From positions 1 through 22,475 of the IMG/VR virus record IMGVR_UViG_3300031523_000010: DNA of 22,475 nucleotides, one strand, 5' to 3'. The DNA comes from a virus. Of this stretch, positions 7,299 through 14,862 are shown one piece after another. A program made the translations under genes and the position numbers. The notes under the pieces were generated by a model. It worked only from the letters and a program-made list of their open reading frames with translations. It did not search any database and had not been told where the DNA came from. Numbering within the stretch: position 1 is the first letter of the stretch; each line of letters opens with the position of its first letter.

Positions 7299-8168
7299 TT
7301 ATCGACCAGCCTTCTTTTCAGCAGCACGCCTTTCTATTGCAGTTGCCAATTGATTTTTCGCTTGGTCAACATTTCGCTGACCCACTGTCTTTTGACTTGG
7401 AGCTATTGGAGTTGATTTATTCTTCTTTTTGGCCGCATCTCTAATACGTTGGGCACCAGCTTCATTGCCAGATTTTGTGAGTTGGTCGATTTTGGCCTTA
7501 TCGTTCGCATCTAGTGAATCGTCATCATCAGAAGATAGAGCTGATATCAAAGATGAGTTAATATCATCTTGCTCATTCATTAAAAACTTTATGAATGATT
7601 CTTTTACAGGAGGCATGTCTGTTGCTCCAGGAGTTTTTCGAGCAGACATTTCATAATCATCTGGATCGGCAACCGGGTCGACATCATTTTGATTATCCAT
7701 ATAATCTTCAGTATCAGATCGGTCCTCATCTGGCGTCCACTCAGATTCATCATCCATATCATCTGGTTGGTACTCATCACCATCTAATTCGTCCGGATCT
7801 TCATCTGGTGAAGTATTGTCCACATTATCATCATACCCATCAGCTTGATCTACCATGTTATCAAATTCATCATCATCCATATCATCCCCATCCACTGCAG
7901 GATCTTTTGATGAGACCGCATCCAGTATTTGATTCAACCTGGAGTGAGCAGCTAAGGGCAACAGTTTGAGTGATCTTTGTACACTCGAGGCTTCGCCCAT
8001 ATTTGCAATCATATCCATGACTTTATCGGCACCATCTTGAGATAGTCCCATAATATCAACTAATGTAGCCATTGCTAATGCGTGAGTCCCAGCATTCGAA
8101 CGCTCTTCGCGAGGTTTGGGGGCTGGTCCAGCTGAAAAATCAATCTCTTCATGTATGCGGTTAAACAT
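7299..8168 (-). CDS. Acidic low-complexity protein, possible head or scaffold component
   Basis: 289 residues. There is a helical N-terminal part (residues ~25-85), a very acidic Asp-rich stretch (about 90-175, with many DDMDDDE- and PDED-type runs), then a helical basic C-terminus (NKAKIDQL... to ERRAAEKKAGR). No catalytic motif. The second acidic protein of similar design lies immediately upstream (5-nt gap), and the pair sits behind late-type promoters. Acidic, disordered, charge-segregated proteins are typical of T4 head scaffold components such as gp67 and gp68, but I see no alignable similarity, so this role is only a suggestion. Confidence 0.75.
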   Translation of the reverse strand: MFNRIHEEIDFSAGPAPKPREERSNAGTHALAMATLVDIMGLSQDGADKVMDMIANMGEASSVQRSLKLLPLAAHSRLNQILDAVSSKDPAVDGDDMDDDEFDNMVDQADGYDDNVDNTSPDEDPDELDGDEYQPDDMDDESEWTPDEDRSDTEDYMDNQNDVDPVADPDDYEMSARKTPGATDMPPVKESFIKFLMNEQDDINSSLISALSSDDDDSLDANDKAKIDQLTKSGNEAGAQRIRDAAKKKNKSTPIAPSQKTVGQRNVDQAKNQLATAIERRAAEKKAGR

Positions 8169-8173
8169 TAAAT

Positions 8174-9169
8174 TTATTCCTGTGCTCGGCGCGTTTGTAA
8201 TGATTGTAGGTATTTAACTGATGATTCTAAATCTTTGAACATTCTATCTGTTGTTTGTGGACCATCTACTTGTTCAGCTTCTTCATCTTCTTCAACGCCA
8301 CTCATATCAATAGTAGCATCGAGATCTTGGGTTGGTGATTGCATATCATCATCTCCATCTATCCCAGCTTCCAATTCGTCCATACCCTCTTCTGGTTCTG
8401 CACTGGGTGGTAATTTATCAGTGAGTTGATTGGTAGACAGTTCATAATCATCACTGGTATCATCACGTTTCGTATCGTGACGGTATTGAGCCAATTTAGC
8501 CAACTTTTTAGCTTCTTTCTGCTCTTCTGTTTTAGATTTGTAGAATGCTTCCATGTCAGCAACTTCTTCTTCTGCTCGAAGTTTTCTATCAGCCATTGAT
8601 GCTGCAGCTTCTGCCTCTTTAGCTTTAGCCTCTGCCGTTCTAGCGATAGCTTCTTGTCGCTTAGCTTCAGCATCAGCTGTCATTACCTGAAGTACAGCAT
8701 CAAATGCACTCTTTGTATCTACATCTGGAGTTCCACTATCTGCTGGCATTTCACCCATATCCTCAATCGCATCTGGACCCTTATCATCTTCAATCCCATC
8801 TGGACCCTTATCATCACCAATGCCATCCATTCCAACTTCACCCGAATCCACAACTTCTTCCTCATCTTCGACTATATTCGGCCATTCGACGTTTATGATA
8901 TTAAAGTCTGATCGCATGTTGTATAACAATTCAGCAATTTCAGTAGTCGAATCGTCAGGTAATGAATCCAACTGCCGACTGAGAGCTCGTTCAAATTCCT
9001 CAGCTTGGTCTGATGTTACATATACCTTAATAATCCCACCATCGCTATCTTCCAACCCAAACGATACGGTGTTTTCTTTTGGGGTAACCTGCTTTTGGAT
9101 CGCAGCAACTTTGCTTGTGACATCAGATGGGTTATAGTCGGTGTTAAATTCTAACAATTCTCGTAACAT
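8174..9169 (-). CDS. Acidic coiled-coil protein, possible scaffold component
   Basis: 331 residues. A small N-terminal domain (1-98) contains VSFGLEDSDGGIIKVYVTSD and EEFERALSRQL. It is followed by an Asp/Glu-rich linker with two 9-residue repeats (DDKGPD twice, about 119-137). Residues ~155-232 are rich in A, E, K and R and should form a long coiled coil; an acidic tail and a final helix follow. The N-terminus MLRELLEF resembles capsid-targeting peptides. A GAGA-type Shine-Dalgarno precedes the ATG, overlapping the end of the upstream gene. Coiled-coil plus acidic design and late promoters fit a prohead core protein; function is not established. Confidence 0.8.
   Translation of the reverse strand: MLRELLEFNTDYNPSDVTSKVAAIQKQVTPKENTVSFGLEDSDGGIIKVYVTSDQAEEFERALSRQLDSLPDDSTTEIAELLYNMRSDFNIINVEWPNIVEDEEEVVDSGEVGMDGIGDDKGPDGIEDDKGPDAIEDMGEMPADSGTPDVDTKSAFDAVLQVMTADAEAKRQEAIARTAEAKAKEAEAAASMADRKLRAEEEVADMEAFYKSKTEEQKEAKKLAKLAQYRHDTKRDDTSDDYELSTNQLTDKLPPSAEPEEGMDELEAGIDGDDDMQSPTQDLDATIDMSGVEEDEEAEQVDGPQTTDRMFKDLESSVKYLQSLQTRRAQE
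8771..8824 (-). repeat. Two 27-bp tandem repeats encoding a DDKGPD unit
   Basis: Units at 8771-8797 and 8798-8824 share the plus-strand start ATCTGGACCCTTATCATC and differ in a few bases after it. They encode two copies of a 9-residue acidic unit in the linker of the coiled-coil protein. A third, degenerate unit may follow (AIEDMGEMP). Confidence 0.8.
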
Positions 9170-9170
9170 A

Positions 9171-9386
9171 TTATCTCTCTTGATTGAACTTTATGACTGG
9201 GATGCCTGCAACAGTTTTACGTTTTTTCAGGTCTAATTCCACAACCGACCCACCTGGGGGAATCATCCGTTTAAGTTGTGTGGGTTTGATTGGACCACCA
9301 AATAACGAATCTCTGGCGCCCGCAATCGAATGTGCTGATGTAGATCCTGCAACAGCATCTTCTGATAATATTTCGTATAGTTTCAT
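9171..9386 (-). CDS. Small protein with capsid-targeting-like N-terminus
   Basis: 71 residues. It begins MKLYEILSEDAVAGSTSAHS, similar in style to the T4 internal-protein targeting peptide MKTYQEFIAEA, which the gp21 protease cuts after an (I/L)xE motif. Here ILSE followed by DA could be such a site. The rest (IKPTQLKRMIPPGGSVVELD and KKRKTVAGIPVIKF) is basic and unrecognised. The ATG has a strong Shine-Dalgarno (GAGG, 8 nt upstream). It is the first gene behind two late-type promoters. Packaging into the head is inferred from the N-terminus and promoter class. Confidence 0.75.
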   Translation of the reverse strand: MKLYEILSEDAVAGSTSAHSIAGARDSLFGGPIKPTQLKRMIPPGGSVVELDLKKRKTVAGIPVIKFNQER

Positions 9387-9408
9387 GAGTTTACCTCAGG
9401 TTGTGTAG

Positions 9409-9416
9409 TATTTATG
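9409..9416 (-). promoter_or_regulatory. Late-type promoter (proximal)
   Basis: The minus strand reads CATAAATACTACA, close to the extended T4 late consensus TATAAATACTATT. It lies in a gene-free gap about 23 nt upstream of the 71-aa gene's ATG, the right place for a late start site. Confidence 0.65.
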
Positions 9417-9475
9417 TAAACCATGCACCAACTTACATTATGTCAGGTTTACTCTACAACGCTTATGGTTTGAGG

Positions 9476-9483
9476 TATTTATG
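9476..9483 (-). promoter_or_regulatory. Late-type promoter (distal)
   Basis: The minus strand reads CATAAATACCTC. It sits between the terminator at 9491-9520 and the proximal copy 67 bp downstream, making a tandem pair for the same gene cluster. The same C/G-ATAAATAC core recurs in other gaps of this window. Confidence 0.6.
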
Positions 9484-9490
9484 GCAGGAC

Positions 9491-9520
9491 AAAAAAAGCC
9501 GCTTTAAAGCGGCTTTTTTT
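9491..9520. terminator. Perfect-palindrome bidirectional intrinsic terminator
   Basis: 30-bp perfect palindrome: seven A, AGCCGCTTT paired with AAAGCGGCT, then T-run. It gives a U-tract on either strand. It ends the minus-strand unit that includes the helicase; the last gene's TAA (9504-9506) lies in the centre of the palindrome. Confidence 0.9.
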
Positions 9521-9818
9521 CTGTGATTGTCATCTTACCTGGACTGAAGGATCTATATTTCAGAATGGCTAGATCGACCAATGTATCCGTTGCAACTATC
9601 CAATCCTCAAACTTCATGATTGTCGATAGTTTAACATTTCGATATTCGATATATTTGGCATATGCATCGGCCAAGTTATCGATTTGATCATCATCCAAAG
9701 ATGTGACATCCCAAGCACCCACGTTGGGTGTTGGAAGGTTATATGGAATAATTGTTCGAGTGGTTACATCATTCTCAGTCTTTGCATATGATATCACAAT
9801 GGGGTTAGCTAGTTTCAC
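9504..9818 (-). CDS. Conserved-looking phage protein of unknown function
   Basis: 104 residues from the GTG at 9818. A longer form starts at GTG 9827, but AAGG (9827-9830) is spaced 8 nt from the 9818 GTG, which decides the start. Contains TTRTIIPYNLPTPNVGAWDV followed by an acidic helix (DDDQIDNLADAYAKYIEYRN), FEDWIV and LKYRSFSPGKM. The pattern of a strand with RTI-P, AxDV and later RxF resembles a family of short proteins in T4-like marine phages and perhaps the WYL-type fold, but I am unsure. The 3' end encodes half of the terminator stem and its stop codon sits in the middle. It overlaps the upstream gene by 14 nt. Confidence 0.75.
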   Translation of the reverse strand: MKLANPIVISYAKTENDVTTRTIIPYNLPTPNVGAWDVTSLDDDQIDNLADAYAKYIEYRNVKLSTIMKFEDWIVATDTLVDLAILKYRSFSPGKMTITEKKPL

Positions 9819-10065
9819 AATTACCACCTTCTATTGATTGAATTACAGGTTCTGTGATTTCTTGTGGTTGATCCAGAATTTTCTGATGTTCAGTCACCAA
9901 CCTTCGCGTAATTTCAAGTCGTCCAGCTTCAAATGTCCCTAGATCCTTTTTTGCCTCAGATTCTTTCTGGATTGCATGTTCCAACAACGCAACCATGCTC
10001 TGCATTACTGCGGGCAGTTCAGATGTGACCAGTGTAGTGCCATGAATTTTAATTGTCTCTAGCAT
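9805..10065 (-). CDS. Small helical protein of unknown function
   Basis: 86 residues, largely helical: PAVMQSMVALLEHAIQKESE followed by KKDLGTFEAGRLEITRRLVT. This suggests a short coiled coil or helical hairpin, with a proline-rich acidic tail. No family recognised. A good Shine-Dalgarno (GGAG) lies 5 nt before the ATG. It follows the helicase gene by 45 nt and overlaps the next gene by 14 nt, so it is co-transcribed with the helicase. Position suggests a replication accessory role, which is only inference. Confidence 0.7.
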   Translation of the reverse strand: MLETIKIHGTTLVTSELPAVMQSMVALLEHAIQKESEAKKDLGTFEAGRLEITRRLVTEHQKILDQPQEITEPVIQSIEGGNCETS

Positions 10066-10110
10066 GTATTCTCCATATATTCTTTGGGTAAAATTTAATT
10101 GAACTTAATA

Positions 10111-11472
10111 TTATAACTCATCGAACAAATCCGCAAGGTCCCCAAACCTCTCTTCATTTTGAGTTTTTGGTTCACTTGGTTGATTTTCTCTCATTGCATT
10201 CGTTGGGGTGGTATGTTGTGGGTGTCCACCTGACATATCAGATATTCGCAAAAAGTCTCCATCGAAGTTGTACCTGGATCTACTCCCAACAGCATCAGAT
10301 GATCGAGCTTTAAGACATATCAATTCTAGGAGACCTTCGGCTACCATAGATTGAGTTCTCACAATTGAGAAATAATAGTCTACAGTATTGATTTTACTTA
10401 GTCCACCAGCAATGTGGCTGTGATTGTGATCAGTTTCATCAACAGCACTTCTGTTTTGTTGAGATGCTGTCAGCATAGCCATATTATAGTGTGGGTTGTT
10501 GCCAATCGATCGCAGTTCAGTAGCAGCCAACTTATCCCGCTCGAAAACATTTCCAGATAGACCTGACGTCATTTGATTGGGATTCATTAAGTCTAAGTAG
10601 TCACAAATTAGTAGATCGGGAACACATTTGTGCTGGGCTTCATATTCCTTCAAATATGCCTTTATGTGATTTGCATTTGATCCACTATCCATATATTTAA
10701 TTGTGAACTTTCCACGATCCCGCTCAAAGTGTGACTCCACTCTCTGAGCAACCTCATTGACACGTTTATATGAATCGGCTTTATTGAACCCCGTGATCAT
10801 CTTCTCTACTCGTTCACTGACCAGATCTTCTTGTAACTCGAGTGATACATAAAGTACGTTAAAGCCTTGTTCAAAAGTTGACAATCCGATATTTGTCATT
10901 AATACAGATTTTCCACTACCTGATCCACCGGATATCATAACCAGACCAGTTCTTGGCAATCCACCATTCATGGTCCTATCCAATGAATCCAGTCCTGTAG
11001 GTAATGGATAATTCTCTGCGTTTCTTAATTCAATCCGTTCAGCCACACCTTCAAATGGGTTTGTTCCAAGATCTCGATCTATTGATATCAGCAATGCTTC
11101 TTCTAGCTGTTTGAGGATACTCCCATAATCCCCACTATCTATAAACTCAGCCGATCCCAATACAACCTCAATTACAGCTTCCTGCTTGCAGAATTCTGAA
11201 AATTGGTCCAATAAAAACTGCCGTTGATCGGTCAATACCACATCGGGAATTTTAAGCTTAGTTCCATTTACTGCATTAATAGAATCAATGTCAGGTACTA
11301 CATTATATTTTTGATAATATTCTAGTATAAATTCAACTGCACCCTGTAATTCGGGGACGAAGTAAGATGGTTTGGATATGGGCACGCATATTGACATTAA
11401 ATCTGGGCATGCCAATAACCGTTCAATCATAAGAGTTTCTGTATTTAATCCACCAATACTGCTTTTTGCCAT
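10111..11472 (-). CDS. 41: Replicative DNA helicase, DnaB/gp41 type
   Basis: 453 residues, close to the ~475 of T4 gp41. There is a helical N-terminal domain (1-140), then the RecA-like core beginning PLPTGLDSLDRTMNGGLPRT. Walker A is GGSGSGKS (182-189). E211 in SLELQED is the expected catalytic Glu, and Walker B is LLICDYLDLM (D291). TASQQNRSA is the motif H3 Gln, with an Arg-rich stretch (KARSSDAVGSRSRYNFDG) near the end. The acidic C-terminal tail (FGDLADLFDEL) could contact partners. The family forms a hexamer that unwinds the fork 5'-3' and recruits primase. No primase is seen in the window, and this helicase contains no intein. Confidence 0.92.
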   Translation of the reverse strand: MAKSSIGGLNTETLMIERLLACPDLMSICVPISKPSYFVPELQGAVEFILEYYQKYNVVPDIDSINAVNGTKLKIPDVVLTDQRQFLLDQFSEFCKQEAVIEVVLGSAEFIDSGDYGSILKQLEEALLISIDRDLGTNPFEGVAERIELRNAENYPLPTGLDSLDRTMNGGLPRTGLVMISGGSGSGKSVLMTNIGLSTFEQGFNVLYVSLELQEDLVSERVEKMITGFNKADSYKRVNEVAQRVESHFERDRGKFTIKYMDSGSNANHIKAYLKEYEAQHKCVPDLLICDYLDLMNPNQMTSGLSGNVFERDKLAATELRSIGNNPHYNMAMLTASQQNRSAVDETDHNHSHIAGGLSKINTVDYYFSIVRTQSMVAEGLLELICLKARSSDAVGSRSRYNFDGDFLRISDMSGGHPQHTTPTNAMRENQPSEPKTQNEERFGDLADLFDEL

Positions 11473-11484
11473 ACTTAAACCTAT

Positions 11485-12459
11485 TTAATTGTAGATTGTT
11501 GTGGTCACCTTTAAACTTGGGTGATACTTGAGGACTTCTGACGAGTCAATAAACAACTCACTATTGATGGTGGTTGTGTTTGATGCAGCAGCACTAATGA
11601 TCATGGATGGTGAAATCACATAGTTGACAGTATTAGCATCCACAATGTTAGATGAGAATGGGGCATTCGGTATCAAAATAATGTCACTATCTTGAGCGTT
11701 AATAACATATGGCGATCCAGACTCGATTGAGTTTAAATTCAATACCACATTGATGTCTATACTGTATACTTTATATACATTTCCACCCAAACTTATTGTA
11801 TTCACACTTTGCCAAGGTGTATTGAATAATGCAATACCAGTAGCGCTTTTATGTGCATTCATTGTGATGGGAATGTCACGCACAGTTCCCGTAGCTGGAG
11901 ATGCAAAACTGATGGTGGAATTAATCACATCAGGATTGACATCACCAAACAACCTTCCGATGGTTAGTATTGAGTTCCCCGTCAATTGTGTGGTGATTGT
12001 ATCACTTGGTAAAGTTTTTACGGTTGTTTTAGTTCCAGAGCGTGGCAGCAATTGTGCTACCCCTGTTATTTTATTCGCAAATTCAATTCTAGTATTGTTG
12101 TTGTCGACAAAATTGACTACATAATCGTCTGGATCAACATATGTAGTCAACCCATCCTCAATATCCATATGTACTATAGCTGCGGGACTTGCATCCAAGT
12201 TGTGTTGTATGATCCACACCGAGTTGGATATTGATTGTGTATGGTCGTATTTCGTTATTCTGGGAATGAAATCGATTAATCCATCCTCGATGTCTGTCGA
12301 AGATGTAGAACTGCCAGTCAACCTTTCGCCCGTTGGGTACAACGAACCTCTACAACCCTGGGTGATTGTGCACCGTCCGACAGTTACAAGACTATTCGGT
12401 TGTTGTAAAAGATCTGTTTCACGTTTGCATGTGTCGCATTGAAAGGTTGTGACTGACAT
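11485..12459 (-). CDS. Zinc-ribbon-headed putative virion protein
   Basis: 324 residues. The N-terminus has a probable zinc ribbon: C8-D-T-C11 and C30...C36. After a Ser/Thr-rich linker comes NSVWIIQHNLDASPAAIVHM, a phrase typical of phage structural and neck or tail proteins, and then mostly beta-strand, Asn/Thr/Ser-rich sequence. I see no enzyme motif and no membrane segment. The composition suggests a beta-rich virion protein, which would be unusual directly ahead of the helicase. It starts 3 nt after the stop of the Sm-like gene. Confident as a gene, uncertain in role. Confidence 0.8.
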   Translation of the reverse strand: MSVTTFQCDTCKRETDLLQQPNSLVTVGRCTITQGCRGSLYPTGERLTGSSTSSTDIEDGLIDFIPRITKYDHTQSISNSVWIIQHNLDASPAAIVHMDIEDGLTTYVDPDDYVVNFVDNNNTRIEFANKITGVAQLLPRSGTKTTVKTLPSDTITTQLTGNSILTIGRLFGDVNPDVINSTISFASPATGTVRDIPITMNAHKSATGIALFNTPWQSVNTISLGGNVYKVYSIDINVVLNLNSIESGSPYVINAQDSDIILIPNAPFSSNIVDANTVNYVISPSMIISAAASNTTTINSELFIDSSEVLKYHPSLKVTTTIYN

Positions 12460-12462
12460 AAT

Positions 12463-12795
12463 TTATACCAATTGAATTCCAGATGTGAACCTTATGTACT
12501 CTTTTTCCATATCTGATTCCGCAACAGCATATGAGATTATGCTATCATAAAAAACTGGAACATCAGCATCTGGAGCGGCATTGACCCAATTCAGAATTTG
12601 AGCGGCAAACACGGGAGTGCCATCGGCCTTGTTTCGGAGTTGAGCTACAAGCACACGTGGTGATGATAGCATAAGCATCCCATCAGCATTTTTAAGCACT
12701 CGAGCGATAACTTCTTCACCCGTAACTACTCTGAATGCATATACGGTATTTGTTTTGATATTTTTCTGATATAGCACTTGTTTCTGATCTGACAT
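12463..12795 (-). CDS. Small Sm-like (LSm-type) protein
   Basis: 110 residues from the ATG at 12795. An upstream start at 12861 would overlap the preceding gene by 65 nt, while AAGGA 8 nt before the 12795 ATG supports the shorter form. TVYAFRVVTGEEVIARVLKN followed by GMLMLSSPRVLV has the strand-turn-strand pattern of Sm folds (x-V-x-G-x-x-x-x-G-x-V). Short phage proteins annotated as Sm-like or Hfq-like share this start. A role in RNA binding is possible but not shown. Start and preceding stop are separated by one base (TAA-T-ATG). Confidence 0.7.
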   Translation of the reverse strand: MSDQKQVLYQKNIKTNTVYAFRVVTGEEVIARVLKNADGMLMLSSPRVLVAQLRNKADGTPVFAAQILNWVNAAPDADVPVFYDSIISYAVAESDMEKEYIRFTSGIQLV

Positions 12796-12796
12796 A

Positions 12797-12994
12797 TTAT
12801 AAATCCTTTTCGTATTTAGGTAAGGTTGGTATTTTAAAAGCTTCACCAGCTTTGGGAACAACTAATCCATTTAACACAATAAACTCTGATGTGACCTGAG
12901 CTAACTCATTGGCATCCATTATAGCTGAATTGTGATATCGTAAAATTGAGTTTATCGTGTGACCTGGCATAAAGCAGTGCATAATATAATTCAT
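12797..12994 (-). CDS. Small protein, possibly tail or baseplate-related
   Basis: 65 residues. SILRYHNSAIMDANELAQVT, then FIVLNGLVVPKAGEAFKIP. The ending (NGLxVPxxGxxxKIP) resembles the C-terminal part of small phage tail X/LysM-like proteins that assemble in tail or baseplate. It is a weak resemblance. It overlaps the upstream gene by 4 nt (ATGA) and is followed at once by the Sm-like gene, whose Shine-Dalgarno lies in its 3' end. Confidence 0.6.
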   Translation of the reverse strand: MNYIMHCFMPGHTINSILRYHNSAIMDANELAQVTSEFIVLNGLVVPKAGEAFKIPTLPKYEKDL

Positions 12995-13554
12995 TTATTT
13001 AAAACCTTCAACAAGTTGGCGTATTCTGGATATACGGATGTATGGATAGCATAATATCTAGGAGAGTTGTGAATTAATATTTCAGCACCTGAGTTGAGAC
13101 CTTCAATCAAGTCTCCACTAACATAATTGCACTGAAGTAACATTTCGAAAGTCTCTTGTTCGTTTACTCTATCATATACTAATTCGAGTATATTAGAATC
13201 GTTTATGGTGGGATTATATACAAACTTGAATCCATCTTCCAAAAAAATATAATACGTGTGACCTTTCGGGTCGGAAGGTGCACACCCATGTGCATATATA
13301 GCTCGTTGTCGTAGGTTGGGGATTGTATCTAATGCAACATCAAAGCTTTCGGAAAAGGTTGTGGATTTTGTTCTCTTGCGAGCTTTAACTTTTACGAAGG
13401 TTTGATTTTGAGGTAATACCTTATATAAAGGACACCCATTAGATTGTGTAAGAAACGATGCACACGAATTCTGTATCACATCGATCTGCGAGTCCAGTAA
13501 TGGGACAACAGAAGTCCTGTTGTGCATCTTTTCGAACAATTCTAATGTGTTCAT
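12991..13554 (-). CDS. Unknown protein (187 aa)
   Basis: No family recognised. It starts MNTLELFEKMHNR and contains a basic strand segment (TFVKVKARKRTKSTTFSESF), then NLRQRAIYAHG and a mixed alpha/beta C-terminal half with HTYYIFLEDGFKFVYNPTIN. No membrane segment or signal peptide. Composition and codon use look like the neighbours'. Follows the 85-aa gene by 32 nt and overlaps the next gene by ATGA, so it belongs to the helicase transcription unit. Confidence 0.75.
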   Translation of the reverse strand: MNTLELFEKMHNRTSVVPLLDSQIDVIQNSCASFLTQSNGCPLYKVLPQNQTFVKVKARKRTKSTTFSESFDVALDTIPNLRQRAIYAHGCAPSDPKGHTYYIFLEDGFKFVYNPTINDSNILELVYDRVNEQETFEMLLQCNYVSGDLIEGLNSGAEILIHNSPRYYAIHTSVYPEYANLLKVLNK

Positions 13555-13586
13555 TAGATTAAGTCTTTAGTTGGTCAATCTGCGCA

Positions 13587-13844
13587 TTAAGCATTAACCG
13601 CGTGTGAACTGATGCTATCAATAAAATCGCTAGCAATAGTTACATTTTTGCTTGTTTGATATTCATATCCTGACACAATATCATTAATCAGATGACAAAA
13701 ATCAACCTGCAATGCATATAGTGCTGTACCCGATACCGGCATACTCTTTCCTAGATGGATAGTCTTACGTTGAAATTCACGAGTTAGATATTGAATAACT
13801 TTGGTTGTATCTGTCTGTGGTTGAAATCTGGGCTTATGCTTCAT
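13587..13844 (-). CDS. Unknown small protein (85 aa)
   Basis: Basic N-terminus (MKHKPRFQPQTDTTKVIQYL), then helical sequence including YALQVDFCHLINDIVSGYEY. No family recognised. A Shine-Dalgarno GAGG lies 9 nt before the ATG. It is the first gene after a late-type promoter site (13934-13941), about 90 nt upstream. Confidence 0.65.
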   Translation of the reverse strand: MKHKPRFQPQTDTTKVIQYLTREFQRKTIHLGKSMPVSGTALYALQVDFCHLINDIVSGYEYQTSKNVTIASDFIDSISSHAVNA

Positions 13845-13933
13845 TTGGTGTAACCTCGAACTGTACTGCTTCTTGTGTTGGGAGTATGAATGATTGATAC
13901 ATTCATGGTTAATCTCATTGGTGAGATGCTAAG

Positions 13934-13941
13934 TATTTATC
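13934..13941 (-). promoter_or_regulatory. Late-type promoter site
   Basis: The minus strand reads GATAAATACTTA in the gap (13845-13969) between the 239-aa and 85-aa genes. It matches the ATAAATACT part of the late consensus. It could drive the run of genes from 13844 to the terminator at 9491. Confidence 0.5.
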
Positions 13942-13969
13942 ATTAGCAAACTGGAGGTCCCTGGTGGTG

Positions 13970-14689
13970 TCACGATCGGTCGGTTTTTAATTTATCCCAA
14001 CGAGATTGTAACTTATCTGTGTGATCTTTTAAAAGTTGTTTCATAAATCGGACACCATACGTGATTGAATCCTTATCGGAAGGATCAACCAATTGAACCC
14101 ATTTAGCTTTTGGCATTTTTCTAAACATATTTCCATCTTTCATAATAATTATAGTCTGCAACGATCTGCGGCTGGCTGACTTTGACCCACGGTGGGATGT
14201 TGCATAGTGTTGTTTGGAAATAGCTAATCCGGCACCCATTTTGAACGTGTACCCTATATTTTCCAAATCTCTCAATGTTGTCACATCTGGAAACAATTTG
14301 TGATACATTAAACTACTATTTGGCTCTTCAACTAACATACTGCCAAGCAAGTTGTGAGACAGTGTGATGGTATCACCAACCATTGAAATGTCTAGTTCAC
14401 AAAAGAATGCTGTGTGCTTGAGAAGGATCAATGTACTGTGTTCAGTAACCCCACCAATTGTAAGCTCGAAAGCAGGGTCTTTGTATGAATGTCCACATAC
14501 AAACGAATCGAGTTTGGATATTGTGTGAATTGGGTCAGCACCTTCATCCAGTGTTGTAACCCACACTCCACCACTTTTAAGCACATTCAGTGTTTCCACA
14601 CCATTAGTGACCACAGTATATGCGGTCACATCTGAATGTATGACTGAATTTGTACCCAATGACTTATATGTATCCGACAAAAGACTCAT
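13970..14689 (-). CDS. Unknown protein (239 aa)
   Basis: No family recognised. The first 120 residues are mixed beta-rich (VTAYTVVTNGVETLNVLKSG, then FELTIGG and CELDISMVGDTITLSHNLLG). The C-terminal half is basic and ends in a charged helix (RFMKQLLKDHTDKLQSRWDK). No membrane segment or signal peptide. It is the first gene on the left side of the divergent control region and has a late-type promoter 26 nt upstream of its ATG. The short leader contains a GAGA purine run as a possible Shine-Dalgarno. Confidence 0.75.
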   Translation of the reverse strand: MSLLSDTYKSLGTNSVIHSDVTAYTVVTNGVETLNVLKSGGVWVTTLDEGADPIHTISKLDSFVCGHSYKDPAFELTIGGVTEHSTLILLKHTAFFCELDISMVGDTITLSHNLLGSMLVEEPNSSLMYHKLFPDVTTLRDLENIGYTFKMGAGLAISKQHYATSHRGSKSASRRSLQTIIIMKDGNMFRKMPKAKWVQLVDPSDKDSITYGVRFMKQLLKDHTDKLQSRWDKLKTDRS

Positions 14690-14714
14690 ATGATATTATT
14701 CTCGTGTAATTAAG

Positions 14715-14722
14715 TATTTATG
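14715..14722 (-). promoter_or_regulatory. Late-type promoter upstream of the 239-aa gene
   Basis: The minus strand reads CATAAATACTTA, 26 nt upstream of the ATG at 14689, at the left side of the 239-bp divergent gap (14690-14928). Confidence 0.6.
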
Positions 14723-14825
14723 GATGTGACACCTCACCATGGATATATTACGATTTGTTAAGATTTAACCCTATTACACCATGACAGCCCATTTATTGTG
14801 GCGACACTAACATGTACAAATGACT

Positions 14826-14833
14826 CATAAATA
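14826..14833 (+). promoter_or_regulatory. Late-type promoter site facing nrdA
   Basis: CATAAATA on the plus strand, about 95 nt upstream of the nrdA ATG and followed by ACC rather than CT. It could give late or continued transcription of nrdAB, which in T4 are early or middle genes. It may be a chance match. Confidence 0.4.
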
Positions 14834-14862
14834 ACCTCAAATGTGACAAAAAGCAACATACC

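Noticed and set aside
7595-7969. 124-codon His-rich plus-strand frame
   Set aside because: The His/Pro/Leu richness is the mirror of the Asp-rich coding on the opposite strand, not a real protein.
10110-10115. TATAAT on the minus strand overlapping the helicase stop codon, as a promoter for the 86-aa gene
   Set aside because: No acceptable -35 at 16-18 bp spacing; the match comes from the Leu-stop codons.
12796-12861. Longer N-terminus for the Sm-like gene (22 extra residues)
   Set aside because: It would overlap the preceding gene heavily, while a well-placed AAGGA supports the ATG at 12795.
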